A DNA stretch of 64,000 bases from Kutzneria sp. (GTDB lineage Bacteria > Actinomycetota > Actinomycetes > Mycobacteriales > Pseudonocardiaceae). The notes beneath the pieces were generated by a model. That model did not search any database. It was given only the letters and a program-made list of their open reading frames with translations, and had not been told where the DNA came from. This document shows positions 46,761 through 61,698 of this stretch, piece by piece. Both the position numbers and the translations under genes were made by a program. Every line of letters starts with the position of its first letter. The first letter of the stretch is position 1. The stretch covers positions 51,370 through 115,369 of the forward strand of contig JAFAZC010000002.1 of the NCBI GenBank assembly GCA_019239965.1. The letters run 5' to 3'.

Positions 46761-48863
46761 CTACTCCCCCGTGGCTTTCGCGATGATTTCCTTCGCCACG
46801 TTGGTCGGGACCTCGGCGTAGGAGTCGAACACCATCGAGTAATTCGCGCGACCCTGGGTCTTGGACCGCAGGTCGCCGACATACCCGAACATCTCCGACA
46901 GCGGGACCAACGCCTTCACGACGCGGGCTCCACTGCGCTCCTCCATGGCCTGGATCTGGCCACGACGGGAGTTCAGGTCACCGATGACGTCACCCATGTA
47001 GTCCTCGGGCGTCGTCACCTCGACCGCCATCATCGGTTCGAGCAGGGCCGGGTTGGCCTTGCGCGCTGCCTCCTTGAGCGCCATCGCACCGGCGATCTTG
47101 AAGGCCATTTCCGACGAGTCGACCTCGTGGTAGGCGCCATCCTCCAGCGTGACCTTGATGCCGACCAGCGGATAGCCGGCCAGCACGCCGTACTGCATGG
47201 CGTCCTGCGCACCGGCGTCCACCGAGGGGATGTACTCCCTCGGGACGCGGCCACCGGTGACCTTGTTCGCGAACTCGTACAGCGCGCCGTCCGTGGTCTT
47301 CTCCAGCGGCTCCAGGGTAATGATCACCTTGGCGAACTGGCCGGAGCCACCGGTCTGCTTCCTGTGCGTGTACGAGTAGTGCTCGACCTTGCTGCGGATG
47401 GTCTCGCGGTAGGCGACCTGCGGCTTGCCGATGTTCGCCTCGACCTTGAAGTCCGTCCGCATCCGGTTGACCAGAACCTCGAGGTGCAGCTCGCCCATGC
47501 CGGCGATGATGGTCTGGCCGGTCTCGTCGTCCAGCTTGACCTGGAAGGTGGGGTCCTCCTCGGCCAGCTTCTGGATCGCGGTGCCCAGCTTCTCCTGGTC
47601 CGCCTTGGTCTTCGGCTCGATAGCGACCTGGATCACCGGGTCCGGGAAGGTCATCGACTCCAGGACGATCGGCTGCTGCGGGTCGGACAGCGTGTCGCCG
47701 GTCGTGGTGTCCTTCAGGCCGATCGCCGCGTAGATGTGACCCGCCAGCGCCTCGTCGACCGGGTTCTCCTTGTTGGAGTGCATCTGGAACAGCTTGCCGA
47801 TGCGCTCCTTCCGCTCCTTGGTCGAGTTGATCACCTGCGAGCCGGCGGCGACCCGTCCCGAGTAGACCCGGATGTAGGTCAGCTTGCCGAAGAACGGGTG
47901 CGTCATGATCTTGAAGGCGAGCGCCGAGAACGGCTCGTCCGTGCTGGGCTTGCGGCTGATCACGGTCTCGCCGTCGGGCAGGGTGCCCTCGATGGCCGGC
48001 ACGTCCAGCGGGGTCGGCAGGTAGTCGACGACGGCGTCGAGCATGGGCTGTACACCCTTGTTCTTAAACGCCGAGCCGCACAGCACCGGGTACGCCTCGC
48101 TGGAGATGGTCAGCTTGCGGATGCCCGCCTTGATCTGCTCGACGGACAGCTCCTCGCCGCCCAGATAGATCTCCATTAGCTCGTCGTCGGTCTCGGCGAC
48201 GGCCTCGATCAACTGCTCGCGGTACTCCGCGGCGCGCTCGGCGAGGTCGGCCGGAATCTCCTCGACCTCGTAGTCCTCGCCCTTCTGCACCTCACCGTGC
48301 CAGGTCAGCGCACGCATCTCGACCAGGTCGACGACGCCGGTGAAGTCCGACTCCGCGCCGATCGGGAGCTGGATGACCAGCGGACGCGCGCCAAGGCGAT
48401 CCTTGATGGTCTGGACCGTGAAGTAGAAGTCCGCGCCGATCTTGTCCATCTTGTTGACGAAGCAGATCCGCGGCACGTCGTACTTGTTGGCCTGGCGCCA
48501 CACCTGCTCGGACTGGGGCTCGACGCCCTCCTTGCCGTCGAACACCGCGACCGCGCCGTCGAGCACCCGCAGGTTGCGCTCCACCTCGACGGTGAAGTCG
48601 ACATGTCCCGGAGTGTCGATGATGTTGAGCTGATGGTCCTTCCAGAACGTGGTGGTGGCGGCAGAAGTGATGGTGATTCCCCGCTTCTGCTCCTCCTCCA
48701 TCCAGTCCATGGTCGCGGCGCCGTCGTGCACCTCGCCGATCTTGTAGTTGATCCCCGTGTAGAAGAGGATCCGCTCGGTCGTGGTGGTCTTGCCGGCGTC
48801 GATGTGGGCCATGATCCCGAAATTGCGGACCTTGGCCAGGTCAGTCAGCACGTCGCGTGCCAC
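46761..48863 (-). CDS. fusA: elongation factor G
   Basis: Translocase GTPase. 700 residues. [19 protein letters not shown] (G1), [11 protein letters not shown] (switch I), DTPGHVDF (G3), NKMDK (G4), then domains II-V with [20 protein letters not shown] and [16 protein letters not shown]. Normal actinobacterial length. 122 bases after rpsG. Confidence 0.98.
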   Translation of the reverse strand: MARDVLTDLAKVRNFGIMAHIDAGKTTTTERILFYTGINYKIGEVHDGAATMDWMEEEQKRGITITSAATTTFWKDHQLNIIDTPGHVDFTVEVERNLRVLDGAVAVFDGKEGVEPQSEQVWRQANKYDVPRICFVNKMDKIGADFYFTVQTIKDRLGARPLVIQLPIGAESDFTGVVDLVEMRALTWHGEVQKGEDYEVEEIPADLAERAAEYREQLIEAVAETDDELMEIYLGGEELSVEQIKAGIRKLTISSEAYPVLCGSAFKNKGVQPMLDAVVDYLPTPLDVPAIEGTLPDGETVISRKPSTDEPFSALAFKIMTHPFFGKLTYIRVYSGRVAAGSQVINSTKERKERIGKLFQMHSNKENPVDEALAGHIYAAIGLKDTTTGDTLSDPQQPIVLESMTFPDPVIQVAIEPKTKADQEKLGTAIQKLAEEDPTFQVKLDDETGQTIIAGMGELHLEVLVNRMRTDFKVEANIGKPQVAYRETIRSKVEHYSYTHRKQTGGSGQFAKVIITLEPLEKTTDGALYEFANKVTGGRVPREYIPSVDAGAQDAMQYGVLAGYPLVGIKVTLEDGAYHEVDSSEMAFKIAGAMALKEAARKANPALLEPMMAVEVTTPEDYMGDVIGDLNSRRGQIQAMEERSGARVVKALVPLSEMFGYVGDLRSKTQGRANYSMVFDSYAEVPTNVAKEIIAKATGE

Positions 48864-48985
48864 GAGTCTCGTCCTTGCCTAGTTGCGATGTCGTCCGCCT
48901 CTGTAGTAAGGCGGACATAGCCAAAATGTGGTGCCGATCCCGTGCGGCATCGCTGGCCCCGAAGGATCACCAGCAGTACCGCGGA

Positions 48986-49456
48986 TCACCAGCGATAGTG
49001 CGCGAACGCCTTGTTCGACTCCGCCATCCGGTGGGTGTCCTCACGCCGCTTGACACTGGCCCCGAGGCCGTTGCTGGCGTCGAGCAGCTCGTTCATCAAC
49101 CGCTCGACCATCGTCTTCTCCCGACGCTGCCGGGAGAACGTGATCAGCCAGCGCAGGGCCAACGTGGTGGCGCGACCGGGCTTGACCTCGATCGGCACCT
49201 GGTAGGTGGCGCCACCAACCCGCCGGCTCTTCACCTCGAGCGCCGGCTTGACGTTGTCGAGCGCGCGCTTGAGGGTAACGACAGGATCGGTGCCGGTCTT
49301 CTCCCTCGCGCCTTCCAACGCCTGGTAGACGATCTTCTCGGCGACCGAACGCTTGCCGTCGACCAGCACCTTGTTGATGAGCTGGGTCACCAGCGGCGAA
49401 CTGTAGACCGGGTCAGAGATCAGCGGCCGCTTCGGGGCCGGGCCCTTGCGGGGCAT
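48986..49456 (-). CDS. rpsG: 30S ribosomal protein S7
   Basis: 156 residues. [40 protein letters not shown] and the ending [11 protein letters not shown] are conserved. It organises the 30S head. The ATG overlaps the rpsL stop by one base. Confidence 0.98.
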   Translation of the reverse strand: MPRKGPAPKRPLISDPVYSSPLVTQLINKVLVDGKRSVAEKIVYQALEGAREKTGTDPVVTLKRALDNVKPALEVKSRRVGGATYQVPIEVKPGRATTLALRWLITFSRQRREKTMVERLMNELLDASNGLGASVKRREDTHRMAESNKAFAHYRW

Positions 49457-49830
49457 CAGCTCTTCTCCTTCTTCGCACCGTAGTGGCTACGGCCCTGCTT
49501 GCGGTTCTTGACGCCCTGCGTGTCCAGCGAGCCGCGGATGATCTTGTAGCGAACACCGGGAAGGTCCTTCACACGACCACCGCGAACGAGCACCATCGAG
49601 TGCTCCTGGAGGTTGTGACCCTCACCCGGGATGTAGGCCGTGACCTCGATGCCGCTGGTCAGCTTGACACGGGCGACCTTGCGCAGCGCCGAGTTCGGCT
49701 TCTTGGGGGTGGTGGTGTAGACGCGGGTGCACACGCCGCGCCGCTGCGGGCTCCCCTTGAGAGCCGCGGTCTTGGTCTTCGCGACCTTGTCCTGGCGGCC
49801 CTTGCGGACCAGCTGCTGGATCGTGGGCAT
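49456..49830 (-). CDS. rpsL: 30S ribosomal protein S12
   Basis: 124 residues from the ATG at 49830. The frame continues upstream through the leader without similarity. [45 protein letters not shown] (the Lys changed in streptomycin resistance is intact) and [12 protein letters not shown] (second resistance Lys intact). It is therefore the streptomycin-sensitive form by sequence. First gene of its operon. Confidence 0.98.
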   Translation of the reverse strand: MPTIQQLVRKGRQDKVAKTKTAALKGSPQRRGVCTRVYTTTPKKPNSALRKVARVKLTSGIEVTAYIPGEGHNLQEHSMVLVRGGRVKDLPGVRYKIIRGSLDTQGVKNRKQGRSHYGAKKEKS

Positions 49831-50066
49831 AGACCGGCTGCTTCTTCCGTTCGCGTCGTGGTGTCCCTGGAGGGCACCCTGACTTCCGTGTGTACTTGAA
49901 TCCTCCGTATCCCGAGGTCGGGCGTGTCGCCCGCTTCGGGCCCGCGAGGGACACAGTGCGTCCCAACGGATTCCGGAGGACATCCGCGGCGCTTGCGTCG
50001 ACGCAGCACAAGACTGACAGCCACAGGCACGCGGAGCGGCCCGACATGGATCGGGCACGAACAATA

Positions 50067-50095
50067 AAGATACCTTCCCCCTACCCGGGGGTCAA
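50067..50095 (-). promoter_or_regulatory. promoter of rpsL-rpsG-fusA(-tuf)
   Basis: Minus-strand -35 TTGACC (50095-50090), 17-base spacer, -10 TATCTT (50072-50067), with CCCCGTTTTGACC around the -35 as in the rplM promoter. The leader would be about 230 bases (to 49830). Nothing gene-like was seen in it. Confidence 0.88.
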
Positions 50096-50207
50096 AACGG
50101 GGGGTCTGCCCATCTGACATCGTGCCTCCGACAGGCCCCTTCGTGGCCCTAGGCCACCTGGTCAGGTGAAGTGAGGACCGACGCCTGGCCCGTCGCCACA
50201 ACGACTA

Positions 50208-50242
50208 CGGCAGGTGCCCCCAGACCACAGGGGCACCTGCCG
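50208..50242 (-). terminator. terminator after rpoC
   Basis: 13-bp perfect arms (50208-50220, 50230-50242) with a 9-base loop, 26 bases past the rpoC stop and upstream of the rpsL promoter. Separates the rpoBC and str operons. Confidence 0.8.
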
Positions 50243-50268
50243 AGCTGACTGATTCGACCGTGGCTACA

Positions 50269-54168
<3,900 letters not shown>

Positions 54169-54276
54169 GTCGGTTCTTCTCCCCTTTGGGTTGATTGCTG
54201 CCTGGGGTCGGGCGCGGGCCGGAGTGGACACGCGGTGCGGATCGTCCGCACGGAGCCGTTCCGGCCCGCGGCGAGG

Positions 54277-57200
54277 TCAGTTCACGACATCGTCAACGGA
54301 AGGTGACTCGTTCCTGGAGAGGTTGATACCGAGGTTGGCAGCCGCCCTCTCCAGATCTTCGTCATCGCCGTCGCGCATCTCGATCGCGGCGCCATCACTG
54401 GAGAGCACCTCGACGTTGAGACACAGCGACTGCAACTCCTTGAGCAGGACTTTGAACGACTCGGGCACACCAGGCTCCGGGACGTTCTGCCCTTTGACGA
54501 TGGCCTCGTAGACCTTGACTCGGCCGAGTTTGTCGTCCGACTTGATCGTCAACAGTTCCTGCAGTGTGTAGGCCGCGCCGTACGCCTGCATGGCCCAGCA
54601 CTCCATCTCACCGAACCGCTGACCACCGAACTGAGCCTTACCACCGAGCGGCTGCTGCGTGATCATCGAGTACGGGCCGGTCGACCGCGCGTGGATCTTG
54701 TCATCCACCAGGTGCACCAGCTTGAGGATGTACATGTAGCCAACGGCGACCGGGAACGGGAACGGCTCACCACTTCGGCCGTCCAGCAAGGTGGCCTTGC
54801 CGTCCTTGCCGACGAGCCGCTCACCATCGCGGTTCGGGATCGTAGACCCGAGCAGGCCGATGATCTCGTCCTCGCGGGCACCGTCGAACACGGGCGTCGC
54901 GGTGTTGGTGCCCGCCTCGACCTCGTAGAGCTCCTCCGGCAGCTTCGATGCCCACTCCGGATCACCCTCGATGCTCCAGCCCTGTTTGGCGATCCATCCG
55001 AGGTGGGTCTCCAGCACCTGGCCGATGTTCATCCGGCGGGGCACACCGTGTGTGTTCAACACGATGTCGACGGGGGTGCCGTCAGGCATGAACGGCATGT
55101 CCTCGACCGGCAGGATCTTGCCGATGACGCCCTTGTTGCCATGCCTACCGGCCAGCTTGTCGCCGTCCTGGATGCGGCGCTTCTGGGCGACGTAGACACG
55201 AACCAGTTCGTTGACACCCGCTGGCAGCTCGTCGTCGTCCTCGCGGCTGAACACGCGAATGCCGATGACCTTGCCGGTCTCCCCGTGGGGAACCTTCAGC
55301 GAGGTGTCACGGACCTCACGGGCCTTCTCACCGAAGATCGCGCGGAGCAGACGCTCCTCCGGGGTCAGCTCGGTCTCCCCCTTCGGGGTGACCTTGCCGA
55401 CCAGGATGTCACCGTCGCGGACCTCGGCCCCGATACGGATGATGCCGCGTTCGTCGAGATCGGCGAGCACCTCCTCGGACACGTTGGGAATGTCCCTGGT
55501 GATCTCCTCCGCGCCCAGCTTGGTGTCCCGGGCGTCGATCTCATGCTCCTCAATGTGGATTGAGGTGAGCACGTCGTCCTGCACGAGCCGCTGGCTCAGG
55601 ATGATCGCGTCCTCATAGTTGTGCCCCTCCCACGGCATGATCGCGACGAGCAGGTTCTTTCCGAGCGCCATCTCGCCGTTCTGGGTGCACGGGCCGTCGG
55701 CGATGACCTGGCCGGCCTCGACCCGGTCACCTTCGTTGATGATCGGCTTCTGGTTGATACAGGTGCCATGGTTGGAACGGCGGAACTTGTGCATGGCGTA
55801 GGTCTGCCTACTGCCGTCGTCGGCCATCATCGTGATGAAGTCGGCCGACAGTTCCTCGACGACACCGGACTTCTTCGCGACGACCACGTCACCGGCGTCG
55901 ACCGCGGCGCGTAGCTCCATGCCGGTACCGACTAGCGGAGCCTCGCTCCGCAGCAGAGGGACTGCCTGCCGCTGCATGTTCGCGCCCATCAGCGCGCGGT
56001 TGGCGTCGTCATGTTCGAGGAACGGCACCATCGCGGTGGCGACCGAGACCATCTGCCGGGGTGAGACGTCCATGTAGTCGACGTCGGCGGTGTCGGCGAG
56101 GTCGGTCTCACCGCCTTTCCTGCGCACCATCACCCGGTCCTCGAGAAAGTTGCCTTCCTCGTCGATCGGCGTGTTGGCCTGGGCCTTGACATATCGGTCT
56201 TCTTCGTCCGCGGTCAGGTAGTCGATCTGGTCGGTGACCCTGCCGTCGACCACCTTGCGGTACGGGGACTCGATGAAGCCGAACGGGTTCACCCGCGCGA
56301 ACGAGGACAGCGAACCGATCAGGCCGATGTTCGGGCCTTCAGGCGTCTCGATCGGACACATCCGACCGTAGTGCGAGGGATGCACGTCGCGGACGTCCAT
56401 GCTGGCGCGCTCCCGCGAAATACCGCCTGGGCCGAGTGCGGACAGCCGTCGCTTGTGGGTCAGGCCCGCCAACGGGTTGGTCTGATCCATGAACTGGGAC
56501 AGCTGGGAGGTCCCGAAGAACTCCCTGATCGCGGCGACGACGGGTCGAATGTTGATCAGGGTCTGTGGCGTGATCGCCTCGACGTCCTGTGTGGTCATCC
56601 GCTCGCGGACCACCCGCTCCATTCGGGAGAGGCCGACCCGGATCTGGTTCTGGATCAGCTCGCCGACGGTGCGCAGGCGACGGTTGCCGAAGTGGTCGAT
56701 GTCGTCGATCTCGACCGGGATCTCGGTGTCGGGTTGGCCCCCCTGTCCGTGGACCGTCATCGAGGTCTCGCCCGCGTGAAGACGGAGCAGGTACTCGATG
56801 GTGGTGACGATGTCATCCTCAGTGAGCACACCGGTGGTCACCGGGACGTTCATGCCCAGCTTCTTGTTGACCTTATAGCGACCGACCTTGGCGAGGTCGT
56901 AACGCTTCTCCTTGAAGAACAGGTTCTCCAGCAGCGCCTGTGCGCTCTCTTTCGTCGGCGGCTCGCCGGGACGCAACTTCCGGTAGATGTCCAGCAGCGC
57001 CTCGTCGGTGCCTGCCGTGTGGTCCTTCTCCAGCGTGGCCAGCAGTGTCTCGCTGAAAGCGAAGCGTTCTCGGATCTGCTCGGTCGTCCAGCCGAGTGCC
57101 TTGAGCAGCACGGTGACCGGCTGCCGACGCTTGCGGTCGATCCGGACGCCGACCGTGTCACGCTTGTCGACGTCGAATTCCAGCCACGCACCGCGGCTCG

Positions 57201-57777
57201 GAATGATCCTGACGCTGAAGATGTCCTTGTCGGTGGCCTTGTCGATCGACGTGTCGTAATACACACCAGGAGAACGGACGAGCTGCGAAACCACGACCCG
57301 CTCGGTGCCGTTGATGATGAACGTGCCCTTGTCCGTCATCATGGGGAAGTCACCCATGAACACCGTCTGGCTCTTGATCTCACCAGTCGTGTGGTTGGTG
57401 AATTCCGCGGTCACGAACAGCGGCGCCGCATACATCATGTCCTTGTCTTTGCAGTCTTCGACCGACGCCTTCACGTCGTCGAAGCGCGGATCGGAGAAGG
57501 ACAGCGACATTGACCCGGAAAAATCCTCGATGGGGGAGATTTCGTTGAAAACCTCTTCAAGACCACCGGCGGGAGCGTCGTCTCCGGCGTCGACACGGCG
57601 CTGAAACCACGCCTCGGCACCGGTAAGCCACTCAAAGGAGTGGGTCTGCAGTTCGAGCAAATTAGGGGCTTCCAACGGCTCGCGGATCTTTGCGAATGAG
57701 ACCCGCCTGGGCGCTCCGGGGATCCCCGAGCTGGAGTTGATCGCAGCAGTGGCCTTGGTCGCGCGGGAGACTGCCAA
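54277..57777 (-). CDS. rpoB: DNA-directed RNA polymerase subunit beta
   Basis: 1166 residues, the actinobacterial length. Ends include the [18 protein letters not shown] start and [11 protein letters not shown] tail. The active-site region [17 protein letters not shown] and [12 protein letters not shown] are intact. In rifampicin cluster I the text is [27 protein letters not shown]. By E. coli numbering this has Thr at 518 and Ala at 522, while His526 and Ser531 are unchanged. Just after it [13 protein letters not shown] differs from the common RERAG(L/F)EVRDVHP. It is first in rpoB-rpoC. Confidence 0.98.
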   Translation of the reverse strand: MAVSRATKATAAINSSSGIPGAPRRVSFAKIREPLEAPNLLELQTHSFEWLTGAEAWFQRRVDAGDDAPAGGLEEVFNEISPIEDFSGSMSLSFSDPRFDDVKASVEDCKDKDMMYAAPLFVTAEFTNHTTGEIKSQTVFMGDFPMMTDKGTFIINGTERVVVSQLVRSPGVYYDTSIDKATDKDIFSVRIIPSRGAWLEFDVDKRDTVGVRIDRKRRQPVTVLLKALGWTTEQIRERFAFSETLLATLEKDHTAGTDEALLDIYRKLRPGEPPTKESAQALLENLFFKEKRYDLAKVGRYKVNKKLGMNVPVTTGVLTEDDIVTTIEYLLRLHAGETSMTVHGQGGQPDTEIPVEIDDIDHFGNRRLRTVGELIQNQIRVGLSRMERVVRERMTTQDVEAITPQTLINIRPVVAAIREFFGTSQLSQFMDQTNPLAGLTHKRRLSALGPGGISRERASMDVRDVHPSHYGRMCPIETPEGPNIGLIGSLSSFARVNPFGFIESPYRKVVDGRVTDQIDYLTADEEDRYVKAQANTPIDEEGNFLEDRVMVRRKGGETDLADTADVDYMDVSPRQMVSVATAMVPFLEHDDANRALMGANMQRQAVPLLRSEAPLVGTGMELRAAVDAGDVVVAKKSGVVEELSADFITMMADDGSRQTYAMHKFRRSNHGTCINQKPIINEGDRVEAGQVIADGPCTQNGEMALGKNLLVAIMPWEGHNYEDAIILSQRLVQDDVLTSIHIEEHEIDARDTKLGAEEITRDIPNVSEEVLADLDERGIIRIGAEVRDGDILVGKVTPKGETELTPEERLLRAIFGEKAREVRDTSLKVPHGETGKVIGIRVFSREDDDELPAGVNELVRVYVAQKRRIQDGDKLAGRHGNKGVIGKILPVEDMPFMPDGTPVDIVLNTHGVPRRMNIGQVLETHLGWIAKQGWSIEGDPEWASKLPEELYEVEAGTNTATPVFDGAREDEIIGLLGSTIPNRDGERLVGKDGKATLLDGRSGEPFPFPVAVGYMYILKLVHLVDDKIHARSTGPYSMITQQPLGGKAQFGGQRFGEMECWAMQAYGAAYTLQELLTIKSDDKLGRVKVYEAIVKGQNVPEPGVPESFKVLLKELQSLCLNVEVLSSDGAAIEMRDGDDEDLERAAANLGINLSRNESPSVDDVVN

Positions 57778-57913
57778 GATGCGTCCTTCCAGGGACTGAT
57801 GAACTGGCGGCAGCCGAGCCAGGAGGGACCAACACGGCTGTCAAGGGTGCGGTGATGCCCAAAATCCTAGCTCTCGACAAAGGGCGTGCGGACAGAGGGC
57901 AGCGCAAAGGGGC

Positions 57914-57943
57914 AGTCTAGCCACCAAAACAACAGCTGTCGAG
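57914..57943 (-). promoter_or_regulatory. candidate promoter of rpoBC
   Basis: Minus-strand -10 TAGACT (57919-57914) with a weak -35 CTCGAC (57943-57938), spacer 18. A second -10-like box TAGGAT lies at 57869-57864. Both are 85-145 bases before rpoB, so two start points are possible. Confidence 0.5.
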
Positions 57944-58043
57944 GGGCCGACGGAAGGGCCACATCAACGCTTCCTCACAGAGTGACCCCGCACAAGCCAT
58001 CAGTCAAGACATGGCACGCCGATCACCCCGGTGGCAGATGCGA

Positions 58044-58691
58044 TTACCATCCTTTGGGGGCCCTCTGACCAGCCTGGATGGCTATCCTATTGGCGGAGGG
58101 GAGCCAGACGAGGTCACCGTTGGGACCAAGTCCGAGAGAATCCAACACTACTCCAATTGTGTGTCTAATATCACTCCGAAGGGGAGTGACGGCGAACGCC
58201 CCGCACGGCCTCCCCATCCGATCGAGCACCGCGGCCAGCGCTTCGTCGACTAGACACTCACCGCGGGGGGCGCCCGCGGAGGATCGGACATGGATCACCG
58301 CGTCGTAGCGGGCCGCCGCGGCCATTGCGGGTCCTTCCAGCCAGCCCCTGATCGACGGGTCAAACTCGTCGCCGCGCAGAGTCAATCCGACCTGGTAGCG
58401 GGCCAACGCGCGCAACGCGGTCCCGTCCACGAGCAACACGTCCGCGGTGGCCGCTGACCAATAGGCATGGCGCTCACGCGTACACGCGTCCACCACGGCA
58501 TCGAACGTCATCGACCAGTCCACGGTGCGCAGCAGACCGACCGCGGTATCCATCGGCTCGGTTCCACCGACGAGCATCGGCCGGAGGCCTCTAGCACGGA
58601 TACGGTCGGCAAGCGCGTGCCGCACCTCCGCGTGGTCAGCGTCACGGGCACCGAGGACCGCGATGGTCTTCGCGAGTGAGGTTTCAGTCAT
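58044..58691 (-). CDS. unknown protein with nucleotide-binding-like N-terminus
   Basis: 215 residues from the ATG giving MTETSLAKTIAVLGARDADHAEV. The longer frame adds 17 residues. The start resembles a Rossmann or P-loop strand and turn, but no GxxxxGK is present. RDYDAVIHVRSSAGAPRGE-like text (RYDAVIHVRSS) and an ADVLLVDGTALRALARY block suggest an alpha/beta fold. It lies between rpoB and a divergent XRE gene. I do not recognise the family. Coding is supported by its length and GC pattern. Confidence 0.65.
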   Translation of the reverse strand: MTETSLAKTIAVLGARDADHAEVRHALADRIRARGLRPMLVGGTEPMDTAVGLLRTVDWSMTFDAVVDACTRERHAYWSAATADVLLVDGTALRALARYQVGLTLRGDEFDPSIRGWLEGPAMAAAARYDAVIHVRSSAGAPRGECLVDEALAAVLDRMGRPCGAFAVTPLRSDIRHTIGVVLDSLGLGPNGDLVWLPSANRIAIQAGQRAPKGW

Positions 58692-58915
58692 GACACAAGG
58701 ATCAGCTGGAACACGGCGACCTGACCCCGTAGGACAATCCAATCTTTTCTTGGCCCGCCGCTATAGCCGTGAGCTGCTGTTCTAGAGCAATTTGGGAACG
58801 AAAGTTCGGTAGATTACCCGAGGTTGGTTCGACCAACAGGCCAAATCGTCGGTGCACGGCGCTAGCTTCGATCCGAAAGGGCTGCCTGGACGTTGGTCGG
58901 GAAAAGGGGACCGAG

Positions 58916-59482
58916 ATGAGCGGCAAGACCGAACGTGACGAGGTACGCGGATACATGCTGGAGCTGGGATGTCCGGTCGAGCGGATCGCGGTCGAGATGG
59001 CCCAGCGGTTCGGTGCGCGGCCACGGCTCGCATGGCGCTACGCACTCGGTTGGACGCAGGTGCAGCTGGCCCACAGGTACAACCGGAGCAACCCGGGCGA
59101 GTCGGTCAGCGCGGAGCGCGTCAGTGAATGCGAGAACTGGCCGGCTTCGCGCGCAAGGCCGTCACTGCGGTACCTGATGGGACTGGCGCGCGCATACGGC
59201 AATGGGTGCGGTCCGGCCAAGCTCACCGATCTTGAGGACCTGCAGGCGATGCCCGAGCGCGACCGCGAGCTACTCATGACCGGCCCGATGATTCCGACCG
59301 TGCCACGACAGCCGATCATGGAGTTGGTTCAGCCTCTTGACGCGCCGAGACCGGTGAATTCGCCAAGGGTGTCCACCACCGCGCGCAGCCAGCAGGCGCG
59401 GTCATATCGGCGACGCTGGTCAGCGGGGGCGCCTTCGGGCAGCGGCGCTTCGAGCGCCTCTGGTACCCAGGTGGCGAGGTAG
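58916..59482 (+). CDS. XRE-type helix-turn-helix regulator
   Basis: 188 residues from the ATG with GGGGA six to seven bases upstream. Longer starts at 58769 run into the divergent promoter region. ERDEVRGYMLELGCPVERIAVEMAQRFGARPRLAWRYALGWTQVQLAHRYN is typical of actinomycete XRE-like regulators, with SAERVSECENWPASRARPSLRYLMGLARAYG completing the domain. The last 50 residues are low-complexity and lie over the end of the convergent gene at 59329. Target unknown. Confidence 0.75.
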   Translation: MSGKTERDEVRGYMLELGCPVERIAVEMAQRFGARPRLAWRYALGWTQVQLAHRYNRSNPGESVSAERVSECENWPASRARPSLRYLMGLARAYGNGCGPAKLTDLEDLQAMPERDRELLMTGPMIPTVPRQPIMELVQPLDAPRPVNSPRVSTTARSQQARSYRRRWSAGAPSGSGASSASGTQVAR

Positions 59483-59916
59483 GCAATGCGCAGACTGAGC
59501 AACACCCGGGTCCAGGCCCCCAGTCGTTGTGGCTCGTCAGGAAGACGCACCACGCCGCCCTCCGTCGGCAGATTGCGCCATGCGTCAGCCACGACGGAAC
59601 GCAGCCCGCCGATCACCTCTGGTTCCCACCAGAGCCGGACCTCGGCCGGCTCGTTCTCGGAAACGTGCATGCGCAGGACGGCTTGTAGGGGCGGGTGGTC
59701 GGTCTGCTCGACAGGAAGCGCCATGCCGAGTACTTCGCCGAGCGGATACTCGGTCGTGTACTGGCCCAGCCGCCAGTCCAGCAGTGCGTGAAACTCCGCC
59801 AGCCTGCTGCGTAGCCACGCGACGCGGTCAGGTTCGAGGGTGCCGACAACGACCCCGTCATCCCGATGCCACTTGATCACGGACTGACCTCCCCAACCAC
59901 CCGAATGGTTGATCAA
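59329..59916 (-). CDS. unknown protein, possibly DUF2017-like
   Basis: 195 residues with DDGVVVGTLEPDRVAWLRSRLAEFHALLD near the start and WTRVLLSLRIAYLATW then WLRAVVDTLGEFTGL near the end. That pattern of a conserved N-terminal arginine-rich helix and a C-terminal helical pair recalls DUF2017, but the match is weak. It overlaps the XRE gene tail to tail by 154 bases, so at least one of the two ends may be wrongly placed or both genes truly overlap. Confidence 0.6.
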   Translation of the reverse strand: MINHSGGWGGQSVIKWHRDDGVVVGTLEPDRVAWLRSRLAEFHALLDWRLGQYTTEYPLGEVLGMALPVEQTDHPPLQAVLRMHVSENEPAEVRLWWEPEVIGGLRSVVADAWRNLPTEGGVVRLPDEPQRLGAWTRVLLSLRIAYLATWVPEALEAPLPEGAPADQRRRYDRACWLRAVVDTLGEFTGLGASRG

Positions 59917-60278
59917 TATTTACCAGCTCGTCAGAGCAGAGGTGCGAAAGGGAGTACCACTGACGCGTCCGCGTTGGCCGTGCACCGTGCGGCCGTATGA
60001 CGTGGACAACTCGCGCAGCCTTGTCTGGTCGTACTGAGACTTGTCAGCCAAAAGCACCATTAATGATCTTTCTTGACGGGAGGTCCTCTCACCTCGGCAG
60101 GTTTGGCACCTGGAACTCGGCCATGGCTGCGTCGAGCCCAGTTCGTCGATCGTACGCACGGTGCACGCGCCCTTCTGATCGACATGGGGTCCCGAGTGGG
60201 TTGCACTGACCGCCGTCGATGGACGGTCATCAGCATGACGCACTGCCATCCGCGAGTACCCCGGGTTTGCGTCGCCCA
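59917..60278. other. 362-base stretch with no supported gene
   Basis: Lies between the unknown gene at 59329 and the Mce operon end. A small minus-strand frame (about 60062-59922, MVLLADKSQYDQ start) has no ribosome binding site and no recognised similarity. A weak 5-bp hairpin (60213-60226) could end the Mce operon. Confidence 0.4.
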
Positions 60279-61097
60279 TCAGCGTGGTGTCAGGTCCTGG
60301 ATCTTCCACTTGCCATCCACCAGCCGCGCGTTGACCGTGTACACCAGACCGATCGAGTTCGACTGGCCGTTGTCCGCCCTGGTGGTCGTCTGGGTGAGAA
60401 AGGCGAGCAGGATCGCGTTGTCGTCCTGCAGTGCCCGGACCGCGATCTTGACAACCTGGCCGGCCACAACCGCCTTCTGCTTCGGCGCCTGGTCCCTGAC
60501 CTGCGTGAACAGCTTGTTGTAGTCGTCAAGAAACTTGCCAGTGCTGACCGCCTGGCCGGCCTTCTGGGCTGCGTCGAGGTCGGTGTACTTGTACGAGGAC
60601 ACCGACTCCATCGCATGCGTGACCTGCGTTGTCACATCCGTGGTGGCACCGACGTCCGACAGTGCCCGGTTGGTGGCGGCCGCACCCCCCGCGAGCAGTT
60701 CGGCCTGACCGCGAAACACCAGTCCGGCTCCGGCGACCACCAGCGCGACGAGTACCAGCACCGCCGGGACGATCAGGCCACTGTCCGCCATCCGACGCCC
60801 CCAACCCGGCCCAGGCTCGGACGACGGTGTGTCCGCAGCCAGCTCGGGGTCCGCAGCCGGGTCACCGTCTTCGGAACCGGGCTCTGATGAGACATCACGG
60901 CTGGCGTTGGCGTCAGTTGCCGCGTCGGCGGCCGACGGCGTGGGCACGCTGTCCTCAGCCGCATCCTCAACGTTCGGGCCGTCCACAGCCGGCTTGACGA
61001 CGTCGTCGGTGTGCTTGGGTGCCGACCGATTACGCGTGCCTGCCACCTTGGGGCGACGGGTTGTCTGGTGCACGGGATGGCGACGGGGAGGTGACAC
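60279..61097 (-). CDS. Mce-associated membrane protein
   Basis: 272 residues. A hydrophilic, acidic and Pro/Ala-rich N-terminal part (1-100), one membrane helix (about 107-130), and an outside domain ending DGKWKIQDLTPR that matches the fold of Mas proteins (small Mce-associated proteins related to nuclear transport factor-like domains). GTG start with GGAAGG upstream. It is last in the operon, 39 bases after its paralogue-like neighbour. Confidence 0.85.
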   Translation of the reverse strand: MSPPRRHPVHQTTRRPKVAGTRNRSAPKHTDDVVKPAVDGPNVEDAAEDSVPTPSAADAATDANASRDVSSEPGSEDGDPAADPELAADTPSSEPGPGWGRRMADSGLIVPAVLVLVALVVAGAGLVFRGQAELLAGGAAATNRALSDVGATTDVTTQVTHAMESVSSYKYTDLDAAQKAGQAVSTGKFLDDYNKLFTQVRDQAPKQKAVVAGQVVKIAVRALQDDNAILLAFLTQTTTRADNGQSNSIGLVYTVNARLVDGKWKIQDLTPR

Positions 61098-61136
61098 TGC
61101 CGATCCTTCCGGGGCAGGAGAGTTGTCAGCGGACGA

Positions 61137-61679
61137 CTATTGTCCTTGGGCACCAAGTGGAATCCGAGCGGCCTGGCTGAGCTTCCACCCGTCGGCGGTT
61201 CTGGTCATCGCGCTCTGCATCGGCACCCGCACCGGATTTCCGTCACCTGGTGACGTGACGAATTCCACCATGGCCACCACCGAAGCCGAACCGGCCCGCT
61301 CGTCAAGTTCGCTGACCGCCGCGTCGACGACCTTCACTGACAGGCTCGCCTTGCCGTCCTGGATCTGCTTGCGCCAGTTGTCCTTGTTCTGTTTCAGGGT
61401 GTCGGCAAGCGTCCCAGTGGCCTGGTCGAGCATCCGGTTCACGGACTTGTCCGGGTCCTTGTAGTCCAGTGAATAGAAGTTGACCAACTCCTGCTGGGCG
61501 ACCCGGAGCACGTCATCACGTGCGTTGGCGAACCGTATCGTCTCATCGTGGGCGGACGAGTACCACGACAGTCCTGACCAGGCGGCGAATCCGCCAGCCA
61601 CCGCGACGAGCATCGCGGCGATCACCACGAGCTTGGGGCGGCTCCGCCGTGTCATTCGCTTGGCCTGCTGCTCTTCCAT
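61137..61679 (-). CDS. Mce-associated membrane protein
   Basis: 180 residues from the ATG with AGGAG six bases upstream, giving MEEQQAKRMTRRSRPK. The longer frame runs 62 codons into the mceF-like gene and is not used. One helix (about 17-40), then a domain ending ADGWKLSQAARIPLG, as in Mas proteins. Mce operons commonly end with two such genes that stabilise the transporter. It follows the mceF-like gene by 19 bases. Confidence 0.86.
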   Translation of the reverse strand: MEEQQAKRMTRRSRPKLVVIAAMLVAVAGGFAAWSGLSWYSSAHDETIRFANARDDVLRVAQQELVNFYSLDYKDPDKSVNRMLDQATGTLADTLKQNKDNWRKQIQDGKASLSVKVVDAAVSELDERAGSASVVAMVEFVTSPGDGNPVRVPMQSAMTRTADGWKLSQAARIPLGAQGQ

Positions 61680-61698
61680 GACGCTCCTGGGTCGGTGC

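Noticed and set aside
49456..49830. Possible streptomycin-resistant S12
   Set aside because: Both lysines commonly changed in resistance (TPKKPNS and GGRVKDLPG) are present.
59920..60309. 129-codon minus-strand frame before the Mce operon end
   Set aside because: Overlaps the end of a Mce-associated gene, no ribosome binding site, no recognised domain, unusual residue mix.
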